Source: an uncultured Ruminococcus sp. (GTDB lineage: Bacteria; Bacillota_A; Clostridia; Oscillospirales; Ruminococcaceae). Taken from it: a stretch of DNA of 15,470 nucleotides. Location of the stretch: assembly GCA_937880065.1 (NCBI GenBank), contig CALFMA010000308.1, forward strand, positions 1-15,470, in the 5' to 3' direction. Positions 6,774 to 12,661 of the stretch are shown piece after piece. Within the stretch, counting starts at the first letter, position 1, and the number at the start of each line of letters is the position of its first letter. Below the pieces are notes generated by a model, which did no database searches, had not been told where the DNA came from, and worked only from the letters and a program-made list of their open reading frames with translations. The position numbers and the translations under genes were made by a program.

Positions 6774-7964
6774 TTATTCGTAGGATTCGCCCTTCATCAT
6801 CTTTTCCCAAACAGGTGACATTGCACGGAGTCTTTCCGCAACAACGGGAACTGTTTCAATGATGTAATCAACGTCCTCATCTGTGAGATTTTCTTCAATT
6901 GAAAGACGGAGTGAACCGTGGGCAATTTCGTGCTTCAAGCCGATTGAAAGCAGCACGTGGGAGGGGTCAAGTGAGCCTGATGTGCAGGCTGAACCCGATG
7001 AAGCACAAATGCCGAACATATCAAGCATAAGCAGCAGGGATTCGCCCTCAATTCCCTCAAAGGAAATATTCAGATTTCCCGGCAGACGCTTTTCTCTGTC
7101 GCCGTTAAGACGTGTATATGGAATTGTAAGAAGTCCGTCAATAATTCTGTTTCTCTTAGCTGTTACGATTTCAGCCTTTTCCTTGATGTTAGAGCAGGCG
7201 ATTTCCATAGCAGCTCCAAGACCTACGATAGCAGGAACATTTTCAGTACCTGCACGCTTTCTGCGTTCCTGTCCGCCGCCGTGGATAAGATTTGGAAGAA
7301 CAACTCCCTTTCTTACGTATAATGCACCGATTCCCTTTTGTGCGTGGATTTTATGACCTGAAAGGGAAAGCATATCAATTCCCTGCTTGTGAACGTCAAT
7401 TTCAACGTGGCCAACAGCCTGTACTGCATCTGTGTGGAAAAGCACCTTTTTCTCCTTGCAGATTGCGGCAATTTCATCAATAGGCTGAATTGTGCCGATT
7501 TCGTTGTTTGCATACATAATTGTTACAAGTGCTGTATCCTCACGGATAGCATTGCGGACATCTTCGGCATTGATAAGTCCCTTATCGTCAACGGGGATAT
7601 ATGTTACCTCAAAGCCCTGTTTTTCAAGATATTCCGTAGTATGAAGAACTGCATGATGTTCAATTACGGAAGTAATAATGTGCTTTTTGCCCTTTTTAGC
7701 CATTTGCTCAGCAGTTCCCTTGATTGCCCAGTTGTCGGACTCTGAACCGCAGCTTGTGAAAATAATTTCGATTGGGTCAGCACCGATTGCCTTTGCCACC
7801 TTTTCACGGGCAAGTTCAATATCACGCTGTGCATTTCTGCCAAGTTCATAAATGCTTGACGCATTTCCGAATGCTGTCTGGAAGTGGGGCATCATAGCCT
7901 GTAAAACTTCATCAGAAACAGCTGTAGTTGCCGCATTATCGGCATAAATAAATCTTCTTTCCAT
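6774..7964 (-). CDS. nifS: Cysteine desulfurase (NifS/IscS type)
   Basis: 396 residues. A PLP-dependent enzyme that turns cysteine into alanine and places the sulfur as a persulfide on its active-site cysteine for Fe-S cluster assembly. Key parts are visible: the N-terminal YADNAATT, the PLP-stacking His in IEHHAV (about H104), NNEIGTIQP, the aspartate in HTDAVQAVG, the PLP lysine in [11 protein letters not shown] (K205) and the mobile-loop cysteine in [10 protein letters not shown] (C327). The 12-residue insertion pattern after the catalytic Cys suits group I (IscS/NifS) rather than SufS. The start at 7964 has AGAGGT upstream and lies 11 nt after the rnhA stop codon. The iscU scaffold follows immediately. 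No iscR regulator is nearby. The nifS versus iscS name is a matter of convention. Confidence 0.96.
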   Translation of the reverse strand: MERRFIYADNAATTAVSDEVLQAMMPHFQTAFGNASSIYELGRNAQRDIELAREKVAKAIGADPIEIIFTSCGSESDNWAIKGTAEQMAKKGKKHIITSVIEHHAVLHTTEYLEKQGFEVTYIPVDDKGLINAEDVRNAIREDTALVTIMYANNEIGTIQPIDEIAAICKEKKVLFHTDAVQAVGHVEIDVHKQGIDMLSLSGHKIHAQKGIGALYVRKGVVLPNLIHGGGQERRKRAGTENVPAIVGLGAAMEIACSNIKEKAEIVTAKRNRIIDGLLTIPYTRLNGDREKRLPGNLNISFEGIEGESLLLMLDMFGICASSGSACTSGSLDPSHVLLSIGLKHEIAHGSLRLSIEENLTDEDVDYIIETVPVVAERLRAMSPVWEKMMKGESYE

Positions 7965-7975
7965 ATTTACCTCTT

Positions 7976-8413
7976 TTAAGAATGTATATCTCTCTGTGCC
8001 ACAGCAAGGCGGTCACAGCGTTCATTTTCGGGATGTCCTGCGTGTCCCTTTACCCAGTTGAAAGTTACGTCGTGTCGTGCAAGAAGGGGCAATAACTGCT
8101 CCCACAAGTCAACATTGAGGGCAGGTTTGCCGTCAGCTTTTTTCCAGCCTTTTTTCTGCCAGCTGTAAACCCAGCCTTTTGTAATGCTGTCGCAGACGTA
8201 TTTGCTGTCGGTGGTGAGAGTTACCTTGCACGGCTCTTTCAATGCGGAAAGACCTGCGATAACGCCCATAAGTTCCATTCGGTTATTAGTGGTATGACTT
8301 TCGCCGCCCGAAAGCTCTTTTTCAACTGTGCCAAAGCGGAGAATTGTGCCATATCCTCCCGGTCCGGGATTGCCGCTGCAAGCACCGTCGGAGAATATTT
8401 CAACCGTTTTCAT
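7976..8413 (-). CDS. rnhA: Ribonuclease HI
   Basis: 145 residues (E. coli enzyme 155). It cleaves the RNA strand of RNA:DNA hybrids, acting on R-loops and replication primers in the cytoplasm. All catalytic residues are in place: D9 ([15 protein letters not shown]), E47 (NNRMEL), D69 (TTDSKYV), H124 ([11 protein letters not shown]) and D134 (ERCDRLA). The basic segment [12 protein letters not shown], the substrate-binding handle, is also present. The ATG at 8413 follows a GGGGGTG ribosome binding site. It is the first gene of the rnhA-nifS-iscU operon; the link to Fe-S assembly is positional only. It is intact and typical. Confidence 0.96.
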   Translation of the reverse strand: MKTVEIFSDGACSGNPGPGGYGTILRFGTVEKELSGGESHTTNNRMELMGVIAGLSALKEPCKVTLTTDSKYVCDSITKGWVYSWQKKGWKKADGKPALNVDLWEQLLPLLARHDVTFNWVKGHAGHPENERCDRLAVAQRDIHS

Positions 8414-8447
8414 ACAGCACCCCCATTGTTATTTTTATCACAATATT

Positions 8448-8453
8448 ATTATA
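8448..8453 (-). promoter_or_regulatory. Extended -10 promoter for the rnhA-nifS-iscU operon
   Basis: On the minus strand TATAAT (8448-8453) is preceded by TGA, an extended -10 element, 34 bp before the rnhA start. No convincing -35 box stands at 17 bp, so only the -10 part is claimed. Confidence 0.5.
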
Positions 8454-8534
8454 TCAGATATTTTTGAAAATAGTGGAATTGTTTACTTGCGGAAACTTTT
8501 TTATTGTTAGTTTGTGCTTACAGCCACGTGTAGA

Positions 8535-8551
8535 GGCGGATATTATCCGCC
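8535..8551. repeat. GGCGGATA palindrome
   Basis: GGCGGATA (8535-8542), one base, then TATCCGCC (8544-8551) form a perfect inverted repeat directly before the 8557-8588 palindrome. A related but shorter GGATATATCC with a CCGCCCCTACA flank occurs at 11775-11791. It appears to be part of the same family of intergenic palindromic repeats. Confidence 0.7.
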
Positions 8552-8556
8552 ACAGT

Positions 8557-8642
8557 CTGTAGGGACACAGCACGCTGTGTCCCTACAGAAAATCACGGTT
8601 TCTGATGAAATTACCGCACCCATTGGCTAACAGCTAACGGCT
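8557..8642. repeat. Intergenic palindromic repeat, copy A (15-bp perfect arms plus tail)
   Basis: CTGTAGGGACACAGC (8557-8571), AC, GCTGTGTCCCTACAG (8574-8588) is a perfect inverted repeat. It is followed by a 54-bp tail ending in GGCTAACAGCTAACGGCT. Positions 8566-8642 are identical, base for base over 77 bp, to 9931-10007. No open frame is present, and no poly-T follows the hairpin. This is a dispersed non-coding repeat of unknown mobility. Confidence 0.9.
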
Positions 8643-8649
8643 TTATTAT

Positions 8650-8685
8650 AAAAATGGACGGCAATCGTTAAGACTGCCGCCCATT
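8650..8685 (-). terminator. Rho-independent terminator of the sigma/anti-sigma operon
   Basis: Reading the minus strand, AATGGGCGGCA (8675-8685) pairs with TGCCGTCCATT (8653-8663), with one G-U pair, across an 11-nt loop, and TTTTTATAAT follows. It stands 9 nt beyond the anti-sigma stop codon. Confidence 0.75.
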
Positions 8686-8694
8686 AATTACGCA

Positions 8695-9312
8695 TTATTC
8701 AACTGTAAATCCGCAAAGCCAATGTCCGTTTATAGGAAGCGGCTGTTCTGCCTTTGCACCGCCTGTAAACTGGCTTATTTCAAGTTTATAGTCACCTTTT
8801 TCAAGATTGTCCGTAGGAATTACAAACTCAGTCTTACCTTCTGAAATCGCTGTCATAGCTGTTTTGCCGTCCTTTATGAGAACATTTCCCTCTGTATCGG
8901 AAATTGTATAATCAGTTATGCCAAATTCGCTGATAAAGCCATAGGGTGCTGCTTTAGGATTTAAAAATTCAGCAGTTACAGTAATTCCAGCCCCACTGCT
9001 TGTGACGCTTACATTTATTTCATCCGTTGCCTGCTCATAAGTTGTACCGACAACAGCACCGTCCCAACGGGTTTTATCCTTGAAAAATCCCTGCAAATGT
9101 CCTGTAGCCGCCAATGCAGTTACCCCTGTAATACAGCCGCAAACCGCAAGGGATACAGCTACAGCCATAGGCTTTCTCATCTTTCTTTCTGTTGACTTTT
9201 TATTCATTTCTCTTTCCTCCATTGCTCTATAACAATTTCTTATAATACGCTCCTGCATATCATCGGGCATTTCTATTTTTTTCATATCAGACAAAATGTC
9301 GTTTATATCCAT
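8695..9312 (-). CDS. Membrane-anchored anti-sigma-like protein, partner of the adjacent ECF sigma factor
   Basis: 205 residues. Residues 1-46 are charged, helical and cytoplasmic (MDINDILSDMKKIEMPDDMQ onwards), fitting a sigma-binding segment. Residues 48-69 are one transmembrane helix, with positive residues before it. Residues 80-205 are an extracytoplasmic beta-rich domain (NVSVTSSGAGITVTAEF, then GDYKLEISQFTGG). The layout matches anti-sigma factors of Firmicutes that hold an ECF sigma factor at the membrane until an outside signal releases it. The start at 9312 overlaps the sigma stop codon by one base (TAATG), with AAAGGAG just upstream, so translation is coupled. I see no zinc-binding HxxxCxxC motif of the ZAS type. 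The signal is unknown. The role rests mainly on gene order and topology. Confidence 0.75.
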   Translation of the reverse strand: MDINDILSDMKKIEMPDDMQERIIRNCYRAMEEREMNKKSTERKMRKPMAVAVSLAVCGCITGVTALAATGHLQGFFKDKTRWDGAVVGTTYEQATDEINVSVTSSGAGITVTAEFLNPKAAPYGFISEFGITDYTISDTEGNVLIKDGKTAMTAISEGKTEFVIPTDNLEKGDYKLEISQFTGGAKAEQPLPINGHWLCGFTVE

Positions 9313-9800
9313 TACAAATACTCCTTTCGATATACATCTGCCAGCATTTTTCGCCCTTTACGGAGCCTCATTTTTACCGCCGACGCAGTTCGCCCGATTA
9401 TTTTCGCAATTTCCTCCGTTGTGTATTCCTCCGCATAATAAAGCAGAAGTACGGTTCTATATTTATCGGGCAAGGTCATAAGAGCGTCAAAAATGCCGCT
9501 GTTTTCGCCTTTTACAGCAATTTCCCCTATTTCGTCAATATCCTCTGTCTGATGTCTTTTCCTGTATCTGATAATATCCCTGCATTTATTTGTTGCAACC
9601 CTTATCAGCCATGCCTTTTCGTGTTCTTCATCGGTAAACTTTGGCGATTTATACAGATATTTCATCATAGTTTCCTGTACTGCGTCCTCTGCATCGCTTT
9701 CATTCCCTGTTTTTGAAAGGCACAGGCGAAACAGCATATTTCCGTAAGTTTTTACAACTCTTTCAATACTGTCAGTCGGCCGCACTGAAGTATCATTCAT
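9312..9800 (-). CDS. ECF-type RNA polymerase sigma factor
   Basis: 162 residues from the ATG at 9800; a TTG at 9809 would add three residues but abuts AAGGGG, so the ATG with its 9-nt spacing is preferred. Region 2 (about 12-80) has DAEDAVQETMMKYL and EKAWLIRVATNKCRDIIR. Region 4 (about 100-158) has LPDKYRTVLLLYYAEEYTTE and the helix-turn-helix IAKIIGRTASAVKMRLRKGR. Regions 1 and 3 are absent, as in ECF (group 4) factors. It directs RNA polymerase to a small regulon when released by its anti-sigma partner, encoded immediately downstream with a 1-nt overlap. The upstream DNA has TTGACC at about -50 on the same strand but no clear -10; autoregulation is common in the family but is not shown here. 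Confidence 0.93.
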   Translation of the reverse strand: MNDTSVRPTDSIERVVKTYGNMLFRLCLSKTGNESDAEDAVQETMMKYLYKSPKFTDEEHEKAWLIRVATNKCRDIIRYRKRHQTEDIDEIGEIAVKGENSGIFDALMTLPDKYRTVLLLYYAEEYTTEEIAKIIGRTASAVKMRLRKGRKMLADVYRKEYL

Positions 9801-9930
9801 CTGTATCAACCCCTTTCACTTATAACACGCTTCAAATTTCAAATCGGTCAATTTTTTCTGAAAAATAAAAAAGAGAGAATTGACATCCTCCCTATTCAGC
9901 CTGTAGAAAAAAGGTGTTTTGCATAACGGT

Positions 9931-10014
9931 CACAGCACGCTGTGTCCCTACAGAAAATCACGGTTTCTGATGAAATTACCGCACCCATTGGCTAACAGCT
10001 AACGGCTAACAGCT
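9931..10014. repeat. Intergenic repeat, copy B (lacks the left palindrome arm)
   Basis: 9931-10007 is identical to 8566-8642 over all 77 bases and in the same orientation. The left end starts inside the palindrome, so the full inverted repeat is lost here. The right end continues with AACAGC and a run of seven T. The two copies lie on either side of the sigma/anti-sigma gene pair. Confidence 0.9.
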
Positions 10015-10023
10015 TTTTTTAAT

Positions 10024-10052
10024 TTGACAACCCTTTACATATATGTTATAAT
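10024..10052 (+). promoter_or_regulatory. Orphan consensus sigma-A promoter, antisense to the XRE gene
   Basis: TTGACA (10024-10029), 17 bp and TATAAT (10047-10052), with TGT just before the -10 (extended -10). It is a perfect match to consensus on the plus strand. The next plus-strand gene starts only at 11007, beyond the minus-strand XRE gene. A transcript would start near 10059, open with the hairpin at 10058-10079 and run antisense into the 3' end of the XRE gene. Confidence 0.7.
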
Positions 10053-10079
10053 AAAAAACAGGCGGAATTATCCGCCTGT
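10051..10079 (-). terminator. Rho-independent terminator of the XRE regulator gene
   Basis: On the minus strand ACAGGCGGA (10071-10079), TAAT loop and TCCGCCTGT (10058-10066) are followed by a run of T. It lies about 24 nt after the stop codon at 10103. The same bases form a 5'-end hairpin for any transcript from the opposing orphan promoter. Confidence 0.9.
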
Positions 10080-10102
10080 GACAGTTAATATCTGAGTTCC
10101 CA

Positions 10103-10837
10103 TTAATAACCACGGTCGGACTCGGTTTCCGTTGCGTGGTATTTCGCACGGGTTCTTGCAATACTTTCCTCGCTGCGTTTGATGAGGTTGAGGAGAGATG
10201 AGGAATACTGGGCGTAATCCTTCTGCAATGTAGAAGTTGTAATATACAGCGTGTCAAAGTTGTTTACGCAGTCATTTCCGTCAACGGCAATACCGCTTGA
10301 TGCCGCCTTGATGTCGGCTTCACTCATTGAAATAATGGCATTTGAGCTGTCATTTGCGATAACCTTTGGAATACGGAAAAGCTTCTGGTCATTGTGTGGG
10401 TTCGCATTATATACGATACGGAAAAGCTTGTACACGGACAGCATAAGATAAGAGGAAACCTCTTTAATAAGTGTAATACTTCCTGCTTTCTGTGCAAGGC
10501 TGAAAAGCAAGCTGATTGAGTTATTGATAATTCTTCTGTTGAAGTTGATGATTTCGGGTGAGGGCATTTTTAATGTGTTATTTCCGTCATCATCGGGAAT
10601 ATCCTCAATAGTAATGATTTTTCCCTCCGGTTCGGGAGTTCTGCCGAGAAGATAGTCGCAGGAAACATTGTAATAATCCGCAATTCTTACAAGGAAATTA
10701 AGGCCGCATTCACGGATTCCCTTTTCATAGTGGGAGAGTAGCGCCTGAGAAATACCTAAATCTGCGGCAGCTTGCTTCTGACTTATATGCCGTTCTTTTC
10801 TCTGTAAAGTGATAATACGTGCGAAATCTGAGTTCAT
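10103..10837 (-). CDS. XRE-family helix-turn-helix transcriptional regulator
   Basis: 244 residues, ATG at 10837 after AGGAGG. Residues about 6-64 are a Cro/C1-type HTH (IITLQRKERHISQKQAAADL, ISQALLSHYEKGIRE, VRIADYYNVSCDYLLGRT), typical of XRE regulators. A short acidic linker (about 75-88) leads to a C-terminal region (90-244) that is largely helical, with no protease or sensor domain I recognise. It ends in a charged helix (LIKRSEESIARTRAKYHATE). It is transcribed away from the histidine phosphatase gene; the 169-bp gap between them carries two similar ATAC-N5-GTAT palindromes that could be its operators. No phage or plasmid genes surround it. The HTH call is firm; the regulon is unknown. 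Confidence 0.9.
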   Translation of the reverse strand: MNSDFARIITLQRKERHISQKQAAADLGISQALLSHYEKGIRECGLNFLVRIADYYNVSCDYLLGRTPEPEGKIITIEDIPDDDGNNTLKMPSPEIINFNRRIINNSISLLFSLAQKAGSITLIKEVSSYLMLSVYKLFRIVYNANPHNDQKLFRIPKVIANDSSNAIISMSEADIKAASSGIAVDGNDCVNNFDTLYITTSTLQKDYAQYSSSLLNLIKRSEESIARTRAKYHATETESDRGY

Positions 10838-10871
10838 GGGGAAAATCCTCCTGTATAAAAAATATTAATAG

Positions 10872-10924
10872 ATACATAATGTATAATAATCACTATTAAT
10901 ATTATAATACATTGCGTATAATAA
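10872..10924. promoter_or_regulatory. Two candidate operator sites between the XRE gene and the histidine phosphatase gene
   Basis: ATACATAATGTAT (10872-10884) is a perfect palindrome. ATACATTGCGTAT (10907-10919) keeps the ATAC/GTAT arms. Both are followed by AATAA, so two 16-mers (10874-10889 and 10909-10924) agree at 13 of 16 positions, 35 bp apart. Several TATAAT-like -10 boxes overlap them on either strand (for example 10917-10922 on the plus strand), but no good -35 could be assigned. Confidence 0.5.
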
Positions 10925-11006
10925 GTAAATAGGGAAATTGTATAAATTTTTCGGAATTTTTTTGTATATTTTTACAATACCCCTTATAAGGAAAGGAAAT
11001 GTGACT

Positions 11007-11624
11007 ATGAAAGGCTACAGAATAAGCATAATCCGCCACGGTTTGACCTATGCCAACGAAAACGGCATATATATCGGCTCTACCGATTTATCCCTTTCCG
11101 ATAAGGGATGTGCGGAACTTGCCGCTAAAATGGACGAATTTGAATACCCGAAAGTACACAGGGTTTATTCTTCTCCCCTGAAACGCTGCACGGAAACGGC
11201 TGAAATCCTTTTCCCCGACAGGGAACTTGTGATTTCCGAGGGTATGCGTGAACTGAATTTCGGCGAATTTGAGGGAAAATCCGTTGATGAACTTGTAAAT
11301 CGTGAGGATTACAAGGCATGGCTCGGCGGCGGCAGAGATGCAAGACCTCCAAAGGGCGAAAGTCTTGAGGAAATGACAGCACGAATTTACGCTTCATTCC
11401 ACAACATTATCATTGATATGATGAATAACGGGCTTACTCATTGTGCATTGATTACCCACGGCGGAATTATTTCAAATCTGCTTACAGGCTTCGGATTGCC
11501 AAAATATGATCCGAAATATCTCAATGCCCTTAGCGGCGAGGGCTTCGACCTTATGGTCACCGCGCAGATGTGGCTCAATTCGCAGGCATTTGAAATCCTC
11601 GGCTACTGCCCATACAATAAATAA
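11007..11624 (+). CDS. Histidine phosphatase family protein (phosphoglycerate mutase-like)
   Basis: 205 residues from the ATG at 11007, which has AAGGAAAGGA 9 nt upstream. The longer frame from 10938 begins at a TTG without a ribosome binding site and adds a hydrophobic stretch that is probably untranslated leader. The catalytic RHG is at 10-12 (IIRHGLTYAN, H11 phosphorylated in the family). The other phosphate pocket residues are R60 in SSPLKRCTETA, E82 in MRELNFGEFEG and H151 in LITHGG. Members dephosphorylate small phosphate esters; the length and EFEG motif fit alpha-ribazole phosphatase-like or broad-specificity phosphatases better than glycolytic phosphoglycerate mutase (about 230-250 residues). 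No cobalamin genes are nearby, so no specific substrate is assigned. The gene is divergent from the XRE regulator and may be under its control. Confidence 0.9.
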   Translation: MKGYRISIIRHGLTYANENGIYIGSTDLSLSDKGCAELAAKMDEFEYPKVHRVYSSPLKRCTETAEILFPDRELVISEGMRELNFGEFEGKSVDELVNREDYKAWLGGGRDARPPKGESLEEMTARIYASFHNIIIDMMNNGLTHCALITHGGIISNLLTGFGLPKYDPKYLNALSGEGFDLMVTAQMWLNSQAFEILGYCPYNK

Positions 11625-11665
11625 TTAAGAACTAAGAATTAATGTGTAATGAAAATATTTCTTGA

Positions 11666-11771
11666 TGTAGGGACACGGCGAGCCGTGTCCGTCAATAGAA
11701 ATATCAGGTTACATATAATATTTATTGGAATTTCGTTCCGAAATGCGGACACAGCACGCTGTGTCCCTACA
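11666..11771. repeat. MITE-like palindromic element, copy C
   Basis: The ends TGTAGGGACACGGC (11666-11679) and GCTGTGTCCCTACA (11758-11771) are 14-bp inverted repeats with one mismatch. Each end is itself a hairpin: GGACACGGC-GA-GCCGTGTCC (11671-11690) and GGACACAGC-AC-GCTGTGTCC (11747-11766). The 56-bp core is AT-rich and codes for nothing. The right hairpin matches copies A and B. A terminal inverted repeat with no transposase suggests a non-autonomous element, but no target-site duplication was evident. Confidence 0.65.
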
Positions 11772-11824
11772 ACAGGATATATCCGCCCCTACATAGATTT
11801 TTGTATAATCTACAAATAAATACC

Positions 11825-11857
11825 CATACTATCACCAAAAGGACAGGTGATAGTATG
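11825..11857 (+). promoter_or_regulatory. Perfect inverted repeat enclosing the start codon of the membrane protein gene
   Basis: CATACTATCACC (11825-11836), a 9-nt loop AAAAGGACA, then GGTGATAGTATG (11846-11857): a perfect 12-bp stem. The last three bases are the ATG start codon, and the purine-rich ribosome binding site lies in the loop and 3' arm. In mRNA this hairpin would hide the start. A TATAAT at 11804-11809 could drive it. Confidence 0.75.
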
Positions 11858-12661
11858 AAAATCCGGGAGCTTTCGGGATATACGGAAAATATGATAAAGG
11901 GAAAGCGGTGGGAACTGCTTCTCCTTTGCCTGCTGCCAATCGGCGGAGAATTGCTCCTCCGTTCAGCAGAAGCGGCACTATACAGCCTTATGCTCTACTT
12001 CGGCACTATCCGCCCCATTGACCTTTTCACAGGCATAAACACGGAGCAAACAGTTTTATCGGCAATTTTCATTCTGCTGAGATTTCTCATAATGCCGCCT
12101 TTGTGGTGCGGTCTTGGTGCAAGGCTCATGCTATTTGCTGAGGGCAAAAAAGAGCCGAAACGCCTTTCACGCTATCTTTCAAGCGGAAAATTCATTCTCC
12201 GTTCAATTTCCGCCAACTTTTTTATATGCCTGATTTCAGCGCTTTTTCTTCTCCCCATAGTGGCAGCCTTTGCCCTTGGAATTTATCTGCTGTCTGACGG
12301 TGCAGCAGGGGCGGAATTATTCGTGGCGGTCAATCTCATTGCGTTAGGGATTTTTCTCGGTATACGGTGGATTTACCTCCGTTTCGGACTTACGGCAGTT
12401 CCCTTTCTTCTGCTGAAAAAAGGTGAACTTTCAGCTTTCCGTGTTGTGCTGTTTACCATTAAATTTATGCGGCACAGAGGGAAATTCCCGTTGAAACTGA
12501 TATTGACATATCTGCTCCCTGTGTTGATTATTCCACCCTATTTCATACCGAAAATTGCGGTATCATATGCTGTCGGCATATCCATATTCTTCAAGGAGGA
12601 CGAAAACGCCCATGAGCAGACTTGTATTCACCGTAGTTTCGGAAAATCCACAGCAGCTTAA
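11855..12661 (+). CDS. Polytopic membrane protein of unknown function
   Basis: 268 residues from the ATG at 11855, chosen because AAAGGACAGG lies 7 nt upstream; the frame is open from a TTG at 11801 but without a ribosome binding site. About six hydrophobic segments are seen, near residues 19-38, 66-88, 116-140, 148-172, 178-190 and 210-235. Basic loops lie between them (KRWE, GKKEPKRLSRYL, MRHRGKFPLK). This layout recalls small DUF975-like or YciC-like integral membrane proteins, but I do not see a diagnostic motif. The 3' end overlaps the rluA-luxS start by 50 nt and the last 18 residues look unlike the rest, so the original stop codon may have been lost. Co-transcription with the fusion gene is likely. 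Function is unknown. Confidence 0.75.
   Translation: MKIRELSGYTENMIKGKRWELLLLCLLPIGGELLLRSAEAALYSLMLYFGTIRPIDLFTGINTEQTVLSAIFILLRFLIMPPLWCGLGARLMLFAEGKKEPKRLSRYLSSGKFILRSISANFFICLISALFLLPIVAAFALGIYLLSDGAAGAELFVAVNLIALGIFLGIRWIYLRFGLTAVPFLLLKKGELSAFRVVLFTIKFMRHRGKFPLKLILTYLLPVLIIPPYFIPKIAVSYAVGISIFFKEDENAHEQTCIHRSFGKSTAA

Noticed and set aside
8557..8588. Perfect hairpin as a transcription terminator
   Set aside because: It has no poly-U on either side and recurs as part of dispersed repeats; the real terminator of the nearby operon is at 8650-8685.
9798..9809. TTG start at 9809 for the sigma factor
   Set aside because: It abuts the AAGGGG ribosome binding site with no spacing; the ATG at 9800 has normal spacing.
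8557..10014. CRISPR array or transposon with its own transposase
   Set aside because: The repeats are only two, 1.36 kb apart, with normal genes between and no cas or transposase gene.
10938..11006. N-terminal hydrophobic extension of the histidine phosphatase
   Set aside because: It begins at a TTG without a ribosome binding site, in A/T-rich promoter DNA; the ATG at 11007 has a strong site and starts at the family's usual N-terminus.
12555..12611. Earlier start (ATG 12555) for the RluA-LuxS gene
   Set aside because: It lies deep inside the upstream membrane protein gene, has no ribosome binding site, and the added residues do not resemble an S4 domain.
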